DNA of 64,000 nt from Erythrobacter sp. (GCF_035194505.1 NZ_CP136573.1:3020878-3084877); one strand, 5' to 3'; positions 50,292 to 58,870 are shown, counted from the stretch's first letter. The notes: generated from the letters alone by a model not told the origin. Translations and numbers: made by a program.

Positions 50292-50554
50292 TCAGCAGGC
50301 ACGCTCGCCTTGATCGCCACGGCATGCACCCGCTGGCCGACGATATCGCCCAGCGCCGCGATCACCGCGCGCTGGCGGGCGAGGCGGTTCATCGGGGCGA
50401 AGGCCGCCGCCTCGATCTCCACCGTGAAGTGCGATTCGCCCGAGCCGTCATCACCCATGTGGCCCGAGTGCTTGGCGCTGTCGTTGATGATCGCAAGGCG
50501 GGTGGGCGCGAAGGCGGCGGTCAGCAGCGCGTGCATTTCTTCGGCGACGGACAT
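50288..50554 (-). CDS. bolA: BolA family protein
   Basis: This 88-aa protein has the BolA fold: MSVAEEMHALLTAAF, then the IINDSAKHSGHMG loop and MNRLARQRAVIAALGDIV, ending HAVAIKASVPAE. BolA works with monothiol glutaredoxins in Fe-S/iron trafficking and as a stress regulator. The conserved His in HSGH and the C-terminal His (VHAVAIKA) are candidate cluster ligands. Start ATG at 50554 is preferred over an upstream ATG because it fits the family length. It diverges from the J-domain gene. Confidence 0.9.
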   Translation of the reverse strand: MSVAEEMHALLTAAFAPTRLAIINDSAKHSGHMGDDGSGESHFTVEIEAAAFAPMNRLARQRAVIAALGDIVGQRVHAVAIKASVPAE

Positions 50555-50628
50555 CGGGTCTTTCCTTCTTTGCAATCGGGCAGCGGCAGATCGGGCTTGG
50601 AACTCGCGCGCCCAATCGCCATTCAATC

Positions 50629-51228
50629 ATGCTTATGCCTTCACCACGATTCCACGGCCGCGTCGAGAGCGCAGGGCGCGGTTGCGAAGCGCCGGGCTGC
50701 CGCGAGGCGGGAGAATTCCGCGCGCCCGGCCGCCGTCCCCACGGGTTTGACGGGCCGGGCGAATGGCGCTGGTTCTGCCTTGATCACGTGCGCGAATTCA
50801 ACGCCGGTTACGACTGGTTCGAAGGCATGAGCGCCGAGGAAATCCTGCGCGCCCACTCGCCGATCGCCGGGTGGGAGCGGGAGAGCCGCGCCTTCCGCCC
50901 GACGGCAGGCATCGCCGATGGCCCGCGCTGGGCCGATTATGCCGATCCGCTGGACGCCATCTCCGCCCGCGCGCGCGGCATCAAATCGCGCGCCGAACGG
51001 GCGGCGCGCACCGCCATGTCGGGCCGGTTCTCGAAAGAGGAGGCGCTGGCGCTGGAGGTGATGGGCTTGGGGTCAGACACGGATCGCACCCGGCTGCGTC
51101 GCCGCTATTCCGAACTGGTGCGGCGCTATCATCCCGATCGCAATGGCGGTGACCGCGCCCACGAGGCGCAATTGACCGCGGTGGTCGAAGCCTACCAGCT
51201 GCTAAGGAACAGCGCCGCGCTGGCTTAG
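50629..51228 (+). CDS. J-domain protein with N-terminal Cys/His site
   Basis: This 199-aa protein has a C-terminal J domain with the HPD motif at 168-170 (RRYHPDRNGG), so it stimulates DnaK-type Hsp70. The N-terminal half contains C19, C24, C50 and H53 (CEAPGC, then FCLDH), arranged like a zinc or cluster-binding site. J domains are usually at the N-terminus; a C-terminal J with a metal-like head is typical of an alphaproteobacterial group next to bolA. ATG 50629 or 50635 could start it. It is divergent from bolA with 74 bp between. Confidence 0.88.
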   Translation: MLMPSPRFHGRVESAGRGCEAPGCREAGEFRAPGRRPHGFDGPGEWRWFCLDHVREFNAGYDWFEGMSAEEILRAHSPIAGWERESRAFRPTAGIADGPRWADYADPLDAISARARGIKSRAERAARTAMSGRFSKEEALALEVMGLGSDTDRTRLRRRYSELVRRYHPDRNGGDRAHEAQLTAVVEAYQLLRNSAALA

Positions 51229-51851
51229 CCCTGTGCGCCCTTTATGATCGCGGCGTCGATGGCATTGGCCTCGGTGTATGCGGGGCGCTGGATGATCCGT
51301 TCGACATAGGCGCGGAACGAAGGCCGCTCGGGGATCGAGCCGAAGCGCAGGCCCCAGACGAACTGGCTGCCGACATAGGTGTCGGCCATGGTGAAGCGGC
51401 TGCCTGCGGCAAAGTCGTTGGCTGACAGCCAGCCGTCGATCGCATCGAGCGCGAGGTCGAGGCTGCCGAAGCCTGCCGTGCCGCTCTTGCCCTCGGGCAC
51501 TTCCCAGCCGAGCGCGCGGGCGATGATCGCCTGCTCCAGCGGCCCTGCGGCAAAGAACAGCCAGCGGAAATAGGCGGTTTTCTCGTGGGCATCGGGCAGC
51601 AGGCCTTTGTCGGGGTGGGTTTCGGCCAGATAGTGGTTGATCGCGGCGCATTCGGTGATGATGTGATCGTGGCCGCCATGGTGGTGGACGAGCGCGGGCA
51701 CCTTGTTCATCGGGTTGATGGCTTTGAAGCTGTCCGGACGGCTCGCCCAGTCGAACACCACATGATCATAATCCGCGCCCGCCTCGTGCAGCGCCCAGCG
51801 CGAGATCTGCCCGCGGCTCATGGCGACGGTGTAGAAGGTGAATTCGGCCAT
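51225..51851 (-). CDS. Glutathione S-transferase family protein
   Basis: This 208-aa protein has an N-terminal thioredoxin fold (FYTVAMSRGQISRWAL), the cis-Pro region NKVPALVHH and an ITECAAINHYLAE motif where GSTs usually have (E/D)S. An all-alpha C-terminal domain follows (FRWLFFAAGPLEQAI, RFTMADTYVGSQFVWGLRFG). It probably conjugates or reduces small electrophiles. The usual N-terminal Ser/Tyr is likely S12. It overlaps the 3' end of the convergent J-domain gene by 4 nt. Substrate was not inferred. Confidence 0.9.
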   Translation of the reverse strand: MAEFTFYTVAMSRGQISRWALHEAGADYDHVVFDWASRPDSFKAINPMNKVPALVHHHGGHDHIITECAAINHYLAETHPDKGLLPDAHEKTAYFRWLFFAAGPLEQAIIARALGWEVPEGKSGTAGFGSLDLALDAIDGWLSANDFAAGSRFTMADTYVGSQFVWGLRFGSIPERPSFRAYVERIIQRPAYTEANAIDAAIIKGAQG

Positions 51852-51873
51852 GGGTTCTCGTCCTTGATAGTGT

Positions 51874-52713
51874 TCAGTTCTGGCGGAAGGCCCAGCGCAG
51901 GGTCCGGCCCATGCCCCAGGTCGCGGCGCGGGCGGGAAGGGCGGTCAGCACTGGGCGTTGCAGGTGGAGCATCGTGCGCGCCCAATCGGGCAGCATGGCG
52001 ACAGCATCGGCGGTGATCATCGTCTGGACGGCCAGCGGCGTGCCTTCGGGACGCTGGCTCAGCACCAGCTGCGCGACCTCGCGCGCTTCGGGCGAGGTGG
52101 CAAGATCGTGGCGCAACATCCTGAAAATACGATCCGCCTCGGCGCGGGTTTCGGGCACGGGATCGGCGCCCAATGCGCGGGCGATGACAGCGAACTGGCG
52201 GTAATATTCGTCCTGCTCGCTCACCGGCATCGCGGGGCGGACATGGCGGATATAGCCTGCAAGGAAGCTCTGCGCCTCGGTCACATGGACCCAGGCGAGC
52301 GTCCGCGGATTGGTCGCTGCATAGGGCGCGCCACTGGGCAGGGTGCCGCCCACGCGGGCATGGATGCGGTTCACCCGTTCGATGGCCTTGAGCGCCTCGT
52401 CGCGGTGGCCGAAGGTGGTGACCGCGATGAAGCGCGCGGTGCGCCGCAGCCGTCCGTGCATATCCTCGCGGAAGTTCGAATGATCGAGCACGCCCTGCAA
52501 GGCTTCGGGATGGAGCATCTGCAGCAGCAGCGCGCGCACGCCGCCGGTCATCATTCCCACGATATCGGCGTGCACCTGCCGGATCGGCGTATCGCGCAAG
52601 AACAGCGCCTCGTCTGATGGCGGGGTGGGGGTCTGCCCGGCCTTGGCATCGTGAAACACGCCGCGCACCTGCGAAACCAGCTTCAAGCGCAGCGATTCGA
52701 CCGGATCGGGCAT
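51874..52713 (-). CDS. DUF2236/oxygenase MpaB family protein
   Basis: This 279-aa protein matches the DUF2236 (MpaB-like) family. It shows VGMMTGGVRALLLQMLHPEA near the N-terminus, then GHRDEALKAIERVNRIHARV, LAWVHVTEAQSFLAGYIRHV and YYRQFAVIARALG. The conserved His in HPEA and in the central WVHVTE helix are candidate heme ligands; the family includes latex-clearing protein relatives and fungal MpaB-type oxygenases. It lies 22 bp upstream of the GST gene on the same strand, and the two may function together in xenobiotic metabolism. Confidence 0.82.
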   Translation of the reverse strand: MPDPVESLRLKLVSQVRGVFHDAKAGQTPTPPSDEALFLRDTPIRQVHADIVGMMTGGVRALLLQMLHPEALQGVLDHSNFREDMHGRLRRTARFIAVTTFGHRDEALKAIERVNRIHARVGGTLPSGAPYAATNPRTLAWVHVTEAQSFLAGYIRHVRPAMPVSEQDEYYRQFAVIARALGADPVPETRAEADRIFRMLRHDLATSPEAREVAQLVLSQRPEGTPLAVQTMITADAVAMLPDWARTMLHLQRPVLTALPARAATWGMGRTLRWAFRQN

Positions 52714-52830
52714 GGGCCAAGCTATAGGCGCACAAGCGGCGGCATGGAAACGCGCTCGTCAAATTGCGAGGCGGCCTGAGCAAACCACCGCTTGCAGCCT
52801 AGCGCCATGCCGTTTAACCGTCCGCCCGCA

Positions 52831-53811
52831 ATGACTTCATCGATCCCCTCCGGCGCAAGCGCCATGCCCACCCAGCCTGACATCACCATCGACGTCCGCG
52901 AGGTCTTCGGCATCGATGTCGACTGGAAGGTGCCTGCCTTCAGCCAGCGCGACGAGCATGTGCCCGAGACCGACGGCGCCTATGTGTTCGATCAGGACAC
53001 CACGCTGGCGATTCTTGCGGGCTTTGCGCATAATCGCCGGGTGATGGTGCAGGGCTATCACGGCACCGGCAAGTCGACCCATATCGAACAGGTCGCAGCC
53101 CGCCTCAACTGGCCCTCGATCCGCGTCAACCTCGACGCGCATATCAGCCGTATCGACCTCGTCGGGCGCGATGCGATCGTGCTGAAGGACGGGTTGCAGG
53201 TCACCGAATTCAAGGAAGGCATCCTGCCCTGGGCGCTCCAGCACCCGGTCGCGCTGACCTTCGACGAATATGACGCAGGGCGGCCTGACGTGATGTTCGT
53301 GATCCAGCGCGTGCTGGAGTTCGATGGCCGTCTGACCCTGCTCGATCAGAACCGCGTCATCACGCCCAACCCGTTCTTCCGCCTGTTCGCCACCACCAAC
53401 ACCGTGGGCCTTGGCGACACCTCGGGCCTCTATCATGGCACGCAGGCGATCAACCAGGCGCAGATGGACCGCTGGAACATCGTCGTCGCGCTCAACTACC
53501 TCAAGCCCGAGGTGGAGCAGCAGATCGTCAAGTCGAAGACCCCGATGGCGGACGACAAGCTGATCGCCGACATGGTCAAGGTCGCCGAACTGACCCGTCA
53601 GGGCTTCATGAACGGCGATATCTCGACGGTGATGAGCCCGCGCACGGTGATCACCTGGGCGCAGAACGCCGCGATCTTCGGCTCGACCGGCTTCGCCTTC
53701 CGCCTCAGCTTCCTCAACAAGTGCGACGAGGCCGAGCGCACGCTGGTGGCCGAATACTACCAGCGCGTGTTTGGCGAGGACCTGCCCGAAGGCGCTGCGA
53801 AGAAGCGGTAG
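52831..53811 (+). CDS. cobS: Cobaltochelatase subunit CobS (AAA+ ATPase)
   Basis: This 326-aa AAA+ ATPase matches the CobS subunit of aerobic cobaltochelatase, with the N-terminal VREVFGIDVDWKVPAF, Walker A GYHGTGKST at 75-83, Walker B LTFDEYDAG and sensor motif LFATTNTVGLGD. The start is uncertain: ATG at 52831, 52807 or 52864 are all in frame. cobT, normally next to cobS, is absent here; the next genes encode an exported TonB-C domain protein and a class A PBP. No cobN lies in the window either, so cobalamin function needs partners elsewhere or the protein serves another chelatase-like task. Confidence 0.9.
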   Translation: MTSSIPSGASAMPTQPDITIDVREVFGIDVDWKVPAFSQRDEHVPETDGAYVFDQDTTLAILAGFAHNRRVMVQGYHGTGKSTHIEQVAARLNWPSIRVNLDAHISRIDLVGRDAIVLKDGLQVTEFKEGILPWALQHPVALTFDEYDAGRPDVMFVIQRVLEFDGRLTLLDQNRVITPNPFFRLFATTNTVGLGDTSGLYHGTQAINQAQMDRWNIVVALNYLKPEVEQQIVKSKTPMADDKLIADMVKVAELTRQGFMNGDISTVMSPRTVITWAQNAAIFGSTGFAFRLSFLNKCDEAERTLVAEYYQRVFGEDLPEGAAKKR

Positions 53812-53812
53812 G

Positions 53813-54520
53813 ATGCGGCGGAGCGCGCTCTGGTTGCTGGCGCTTGCAGCATCGCCGATCGCAGCACAGGATTCGGCGCCTCCAACCCCTGCACCGAAGG
53901 TCAGGGTCGCCCCTGCCTTGTCAACGGCACGCCATCCTCAATGGGCGCGGGCCGAGCGGGTGCGGACGGTCGATATCCCGCAGGCGGCCAAGGACGCGGG
54001 ACATAATGGCACCGCGATCTACACTGCCACGGTCGGTGCAGACGGCCAATTGGCCGCGCTGACTTTGAAGCAGAGCAGCATGTCCCCCGCCATCGACGAA
54101 GCCGTGAAGGCGCGCGCCCAAAAGCTCTATTACTTCGCCGCCACCGACAAGGACGGAAACAAGGTCGAAGGCACGGTCGATGTGGTCGCCTCCTATGCCC
54201 GCCACGACAAGGACAGCCCCGGCGGCGGCATCGACAATTACACCTGCGGCGATCTGGTGCGCGAATGGGACTGGTTCACCGCCGCCAATGCCGGGCGGGG
54301 CAAGCTGTTCTGGCCGCACAACGCCTACACCTCGCTGACCGGGATCGAAGCGATGCGGCAGGGCGAGTGGCCAAGCCGCCAAGCCCGCCTTGCTGAGCGG
54401 GCGACACGCGAGGAGATGTGGGCCAAGCTCATCAAACGCTGCCGCAAATCCCCCGCACGCCTGATGCTCGAAGAGGTCGATCAGCCGGTTGAATACGCCA
54501 ACCTCGTCAATTCGTTCTGA
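53813..54520 (+). CDS. Exported TonB C-terminal domain protein
   Basis: This 235-aa protein has a signal peptide (MRRSALWLLALAASPIAAQD) and no further membrane helix. A TonB_C-like domain (about 55-125, with GHNGTAIYTATVGADGQLAAL and ARAQKLYYFAATDKDGN) is followed by an unfamiliar C-terminal region rich in charged residues, with two cysteines (C143 and C209). It lacks the N-terminal anchor and Pro-rich linker of energy-transducing TonB. A role as a periplasmic binding or envelope protein is more likely than energy transduction. It starts 1 nt after the cobS stop. Confidence 0.75.
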   Translation: MRRSALWLLALAASPIAAQDSAPPTPAPKVRVAPALSTARHPQWARAERVRTVDIPQAAKDAGHNGTAIYTATVGADGQLAALTLKQSSMSPAIDEAVKARAQKLYYFAATDKDGNKVEGTVDVVASYARHDKDSPGGGIDNYTCGDLVREWDWFTAANAGRGKLFWPHNAYTSLTGIEAMRQGEWPSRQARLAERATREEMWAKLIKRCRKSPARLMLEEVDQPVEYANLVNSF

Positions 54521-54564
54521 CCGCTTGCGGACAAGTGTTGTAGCCTGATAACACAGCACTAACC

Positions 54565-56757
54565 ATGGCGCTGTTCGACCGATTCTGGAAAGCCTCCCGC
54601 TCGCGCGCCGAAAAGGCCGGGCGTTCGGACATGCCTGCCGGGTTTTACCCGCTCTACGAATCGATGCAGCCCGCCGATCTCGATGACGACGACGACGATC
54701 TCCCTCCGCGTTCGCGCCCCTCGGCCAATCCCGATTTCGACGCGTGGGATGCCAAGCTGGCGGGGATCGACGAGGCGCTCGAAGTCGAGGAAAAGCGCCG
54801 CCTGCGATGGTGGCAGCGCGATTACTGGCGCGAACGCTCGAAGCTGTGGTGGACCGGGCGCGGTATTATGGCGGGGCTTGCCCTGTTCGTGGTGCTGATC
54901 GGCTGGCTCACCATCACCGCGCCGCTGTCGAAAAGCCTTGAACCCATTGCGCCCCCGCAGGTGACGCTACTCGCCAGCGACGGCACGCCGATTGCGCGGC
55001 AGGGCGCGATTGTCGAGGCGCCGGTCAAGGTCGCGGACCTGCCGCCGCACGTGGTGCAGGCCTTCATCGCGATCGAGGACCGGCGGTTCTATTCGCACTG
55101 GGGGATCGACCCGCGCGGCATCGCCCGGGCGGCGTGGACCGGCTATGGCGGCGGATCGACGATCACCCAGCAGCTGGCCAAATTCACCTTCCTCACGCCC
55201 GAGCAGAGCCTCAGCCGCAAGGCGCGCGAGGCGCTGATCGCCTTCTGGCTGGAAAGCTGGCTGACCAAGGACGAGATCCTCGAACGCTACCTGTCCAACG
55301 CCTATTTCGGCGACAACCAGTATGGCCTGCGCGCCGCCAGCCTGCACTATTTCTACCGCCAGCCCGAAAAGCTGCGGCCCGAGCAGGCGGCGATGCTGGC
55401 GGGGCTGCTGCAGGCGCCCAGCCGCTTTGCACCGACCAAGCATTACGACAAGGCCAAGGCCCGCATGGAGCTGGTCATCAAGTCGATGGTGGAGGAGGGC
55501 TATCTCACCGCTGCCGAGGCCAAGGCGCTGCCCGATCCGCGCATCGACGTGCGCACCCGCGACGACAACCTGCCGACCGGCACCTATTTTGCCGACTGGG
55601 CCTTGCCGCTGGCGCGTGAGGGGATGGACGCGAGCTATTCGCAGCAAGTCCTCACCACCACGCTCGATTCGCGTCTTCAGGCGCTGGCCAGCCGGATCGT
55701 GGCGCGCGCGCCGCTTGGCGGGGCGCAGGTCGCGCTGGTGGCGATGCGCCGCAATGGCGAGGTGGTGGCGATGGTGGGCGGGCGCGACTATCGCAAATCG
55801 CCCTTCAACCGCGTGACCCAGGCGCGCCGCCAGCCGGGTTCGACCTTCAAGACCTTCGTCTATCTCACCGCGCTGGAAGAGGGCTGGGACCCGGACGACA
55901 CCATCCCCAACACCCCGATCGAGCAGGGCAGCTATCGCCCCAAAAACGCGCGCGAGGCCTATTCCGACCAGATCACACTCGAGAATGCCTTTGCCAGTTC
56001 GAGCAATGTCGCCGCTGTACGCCTGTTGCAGGCGGTGGGCAGCGACAAGGTGATCCGCACCGCCCGCCAGCTCGGCATCACCGCGCCGATGGCCGAGGGC
56101 GATCCGAGCCTTGCGCTGGGCACTTCGGCGATGACGCTGATGGAATTGACGGCGGCCTATGCCGGGATTGCCGCCAATGATTTCCCGGTTGAGCCCCACG
56201 CCTTTGCGCGCGGCGAGCAGGGTTGGTGGGAATGGCTGACCACCCGCTCGGACAGCTTATCGGGCGGCACCCACGAGGATATCGAAACCATGCTGCGCGC
56301 CGCGATCAATCGCGGGACCGGGCGCAATGCCGTGCTGCCGATCGCCAATTTCGGCAAGACCGGCACGACGCAGGATTACCGCGATGCGCTGTTTGTGGGC
56401 TATGCTGGCGATCTGGTGGTGGGGGTGTGGGTCGGCAATGACGACAACTCGCCGCTGAACGGGGTCACCGGCGGCAGCACCCCGGCGCGGATCTGGCGCG
56501 ACTTCATGCGCGGCGCGCTGAAACTCGGAGCCACACCTGCTCCCAAGTCCAGTTCCTCGCCCGATCCCGAAGGGCCGGTCCAGCCGCTTGACATGATCGA
56601 GGGCGGCGCGGTGCAGATCGGTCAGGACGGCGCGAGCCTCACCATCGACGGCAATGGTGTGACCATTTCCAAGGACGGCGTGCCGGTGGAAGTGCGCTTG
56701 GGCGAGGGCGGAGTGGCGGTGCAGCCGGCGCCGTCACCAAGCGCGGGGCCGCCCTAA
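54565..56757 (+). CDS. Class A penicillin-binding protein (PBP1A family)
   Basis: This 730-aa bifunctional peptidoglycan synthase has a charged cytoplasmic N-terminus with an Asp run (LDDDDDDLPP) and one membrane helix (about 99-121). The GT51 glycosyltransferase domain has catalytic Glu171 in EDRRFYSHWG and GGSTITQQLAK. The transpeptidase domain has S426-x-x-K429 (GSTFKTF), S479-x-N481 (SSN) and K598-TG. The C-terminal tail after about 680 is a short Gly-rich extension. The start at 54565 follows the TonB-C gene by 44 nt. It probably builds the wall during growth. Confidence 0.95.
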   Translation: MALFDRFWKASRSRAEKAGRSDMPAGFYPLYESMQPADLDDDDDDLPPRSRPSANPDFDAWDAKLAGIDEALEVEEKRRLRWWQRDYWRERSKLWWTGRGIMAGLALFVVLIGWLTITAPLSKSLEPIAPPQVTLLASDGTPIARQGAIVEAPVKVADLPPHVVQAFIAIEDRRFYSHWGIDPRGIARAAWTGYGGGSTITQQLAKFTFLTPEQSLSRKAREALIAFWLESWLTKDEILERYLSNAYFGDNQYGLRAASLHYFYRQPEKLRPEQAAMLAGLLQAPSRFAPTKHYDKAKARMELVIKSMVEEGYLTAAEAKALPDPRIDVRTRDDNLPTGTYFADWALPLAREGMDASYSQQVLTTTLDSRLQALASRIVARAPLGGAQVALVAMRRNGEVVAMVGGRDYRKSPFNRVTQARRQPGSTFKTFVYLTALEEGWDPDDTIPNTPIEQGSYRPKNAREAYSDQITLENAFASSSNVAAVRLLQAVGSDKVIRTARQLGITAPMAEGDPSLALGTSAMTLMELTAAYAGIAANDFPVEPHAFARGEQGWWEWLTTRSDSLSGGTHEDIETMLRAAINRGTGRNAVLPIANFGKTGTTQDYRDALFVGYAGDLVVGVWVGNDDNSPLNGVTGGSTPARIWRDFMRGALKLGATPAPKSSSSPDPEGPVQPLDMIEGGAVQIGQDGASLTIDGNGVTISKDGVPVEVRLGEGGVAVQPAPSPSAGPP

Positions 56758-57146
56758 ACCATCAATATATTCATCACCGCCGTCGCGATCGGGCGGGTGC
56801 GATCATCCTGCCATGCCTCGACCGCGACATTGGCATTGCGCCGGCCGAGGCGGGTGATGCGCGCGGTGGCATAGCTCGTCTGCGACTTGCCCGCGGCAAG
56901 ATATTGGACCGTGATGTTTATCGGCTTCAACTGCGGATCGCGGCCCACCGCCTGCAAGGCGGCATGGAGCGCGGCGTAACCTGCCGTCTCCAGCAGGCCA
57001 GCGGTCGCTCCGCCATGGAAATGGGCCGGGCGTCCTTCGACATTGGACCCGAAATCGACGCTGAGCACCGGCATTCCCGCTTCCTCGCCAATGATCGCGA
57101 TGCCGAGCGAGCGGGCATAGGCGGGCAGTTCTATCGGCTCAGACAT
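56754..57146 (-). CDS. Hotdog-fold thioesterase (PaaI-like), downstream copy
   Basis: This 130-aa single-hotdog protein has FHGGATAGLLETAGYAALHA, the HGG active-site region of PaaI/4HBT enzymes, and the strand INITVQYLAAGKSQTSYATA, followed by a C-terminal TAVMNILMV. It probably hydrolyses acyl-CoA thioesters. The preferred start is ATG at 57146; ATG at 57155 is 9 nt upstream. It overlaps the upstream thioesterase by 8 nt and ends inside the PBP tail (4 nt overlap, convergent). Substrate unknown. Confidence 0.87.
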   Translation of the reverse strand: MSEPIELPAYARSLGIAIIGEEAGMPVLSVDFGSNVEGRPAHFHGGATAGLLETAGYAALHAALQAVGRDPQLKPINITVQYLAAGKSQTSYATARITRLGRRNANVAVEAWQDDRTRPIATAVMNILMV

Positions 57147-57621
57147 CGCCGCCACCCCCTTTGAGCGCCGGGTTGCCCTCGCGCGGATCGGCCCCGATGG
57201 TCATGAAGCAGCCCGCGACATGGGCGACCGGATCGGCCGGGTTGTCATCATAGGCGATGCCGCGCACGAAGGCCGCCGAGCGCGTGATGCGATAGCATTC
57301 GACCCGGCCGCGCACGCTGGCCCGCTCGCGCGCCGGGCGCTGGTAATCGACGCGCAGATCGAGCGTCGCGACCGGCTGGAAGGTGCCGCGCGTCTGCCAG
57401 ATCGCCATCCCGCTCGCCATGTCCATCAGGCTGATGATCGGGCCGGAGGCCAGCACCGCGATTTTGCTGTCGCCCAGCAGATCCTCGCGCCACGGCAGTT
57501 CGAGCTCGACCCAGTTTTCGCCCTGCTCGGTGAACCTCAGGCCAAGCCATCCGGTGTGGCCATGGCGGAAGAACCAGCGCGAGGCTTCGCGCGCGTCGAA
57601 CCGGGCGAGGGGCGTGTTCAT
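57139..57621 (-). CDS. Hotdog-fold thioesterase (PaaI-like), upstream copy
   Basis: This 160-aa hotdog protein has GPIISLMDMASGMAIWQTRG at the active-site position (Asp67 in LMDMAS) and PVATLDLRVDYQRPARERA, matching 4HBT acyl-CoA thioesterases. Its N-terminus (MNTPLARFDAREASRWFF) is longer than its partner's, and the C-terminus is Gly-rich. It is translationally coupled to the second thioesterase. Two different single-hotdog genes in tandem suggest a heteromeric or sequential pair. It diverges from the peptide/cupin-like cassette. Confidence 0.87.
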   Translation of the reverse strand: MNTPLARFDAREASRWFFRHGHTGWLGLRFTEQGENWVELELPWREDLLGDSKIAVLASGPIISLMDMASGMAIWQTRGTFQPVATLDLRVDYQRPARERASVRGRVECYRITRSAAFVRGIAYDDNPADPVAHVAGCFMTIGADPREGNPALKGGGGDV

Positions 57622-57749
57622 GCGGTGGCCATAGGGGCGGGCGCGGGCGGGTTACAATCATTTAATTTCGCATGATCGCGGCCTGCGGTCACCTTGGGCG
57701 ACGGCGCACCGGCAGGGGGCCGGCTGGCCGATGCACGAAGGAGAGCGAC

Positions 57750-57908
57750 ATGAATTTCCCGCAGATCAACCTCGACCAGATTCCTATGCTCGAAGGCGCG
57801 CAGGCCCTGTTCGGCTCGGTGCTGAGGGCCGAGGGGCCGATCGACGACCGGATCGTCGAGATCATGGTCTATCTCTACGAAGTCATGCCGCCCGAAGCGG
57901 TGATCTGA
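57750..57908 (+). CDS. Small 52-aa protein of unknown function
   Basis: This 52-aa protein reads MNFPQINLDQIPMLEGAQAL at the start and ends EIMVYLYEVMPPEAVI. It has no signal peptide and no Cys. A strong ribosome site AAGGAG lies 8 nt before ATG 57750. The peptide is acidic, with a helix-forming mid section (IDDRIVEIMVYLYE). It is followed after 23 nt by two genes on the same strand that I do not recognise. The arrangement (well-initiated short peptide plus two larger partners) is that of a substrate or regulator peptide, but no function can be assigned. Confidence 0.65.
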   Translation: MNFPQINLDQIPMLEGAQALFGSVLRAEGPIDDRIVEIMVYLYEVMPPEAVI

Positions 57909-57931
57909 GCGGCTGACGGGGCGGACCGGCG

Positions 57932-58870
57932 ATGCATGTCCATCCCGCGATCGCGCGGCTGCGGGCCGAGCCGGCGCCGCAGCCGCTGGTCGATGCGGCG
58001 CTGGCCGGTTGGCGCGCCGGGGCCGGGGTTGCGGCGCTGACCGAGGCGCTGGCTGCCTATGACGCCGGTGCCCCGCTGGCCGGCGAGGCCCGGTTGGCAG
58101 CGCTGCTGGCCGAGCCTGACGCGGCGCGGGCGCTGGTCGCCGCCGTGATCGATCCCCTTGCCGCAGCCCTCACCGCCGAGCCGCTGGCCCAGCCCGCGAT
58201 CGGCTTTTCCGCCAGGCCCGGCCTTGCCCGCATCCGCCTGATCGAGCGCGAGCGCGCGGCGCTCAGCCTCGCAGTCTTTGCCCCGCGCGCGCCCATGCAG
58301 CCGGGATCGGTGCTGTTCGAGGATGGCGAGGCGCATGAACTGGTGCTGCAAGGCGAGGGCGAGGCGGCCTGCTACCGCCTTGTTGACGGCGGCCTGATGC
58401 AGACGCCGCTGGCCTGTGCGCCGGGAACGCGCCTCACGCGCGGCGGCACACATGATGCGCGCCAGATCCTTGGCGTGACCCGCCCACTGCTGCTGCTGCA
58501 ACTGACCCGCGAGGCGGCAAACCCGTCGCCCTCGCGCGAGGTGGCTTTGCCTTCGGGACAGCTCATCGGCACGATCAGCGCCTCCAAGCGCGCCAGCCAG
58601 CAGATGATGGCGCTGGGGGTGCTCGGCGCGCTCGGGCACCGCGCCGGGCTGGAGCCGATGGCTGCGCTGGCGCGGGATCGGTCGGCGGAGCGCGATGGCC
58701 GCTGGGAGGCGCTGCGCCAGGTGCTCGGCCTTGATGCGCGGACCGGCATGGCGCTGCTGGCGGCGCTGGCTCAGGCTGGCGAGGAGGATGCGCTTGCCGC
58801 CCCCGCCGCAAGGCTGCGCGCCGATCTGCTGGCTGCCCAGCCCGAACTTGCCATGCTGGAGACCGCCTGA
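57932..58870 (+). CDS. Uncharacterised protein, cassette gene 2
   Basis: This 312-aa cytoplasmic protein has an Ala/Leu-rich helical N-terminus (about 1-85) and a beta-rich middle (about 95-200, with SVLFEDGEAHELVLQGEGEA and GTRLTRGGTHDARQILGV), like a jelly-roll half. A helical C-terminus follows (about 215-312, with SKRASQQMMALGVLGALG and ARTGMALLAALAQAGEEDAL). I recognise no named family or catalytic motif. It shares the cupin-like middle with its partner gene and is coupled to it by a 1-nt TGATG overlap. ATG at 57932 has only a weak GGGGCGG site, so it may depend on the upstream peptide gene's translation. Confidence 0.8.
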   Translation: MHVHPAIARLRAEPAPQPLVDAALAGWRAGAGVAALTEALAAYDAGAPLAGEARLAALLAEPDAARALVAAVIDPLAAALTAEPLAQPAIGFSARPGLARIRLIERERAALSLAVFAPRAPMQPGSVLFEDGEAHELVLQGEGEAACYRLVDGGLMQTPLACAPGTRLTRGGTHDARQILGVTRPLLLLQLTREAANPSPSREVALPSGQLIGTISASKRASQQMMALGVLGALGHRAGLEPMAALARDRSAERDGRWEALRQVLGLDARTGMALLAALAQAGEEDALAAPAARLRADLLAAQPELAMLETA

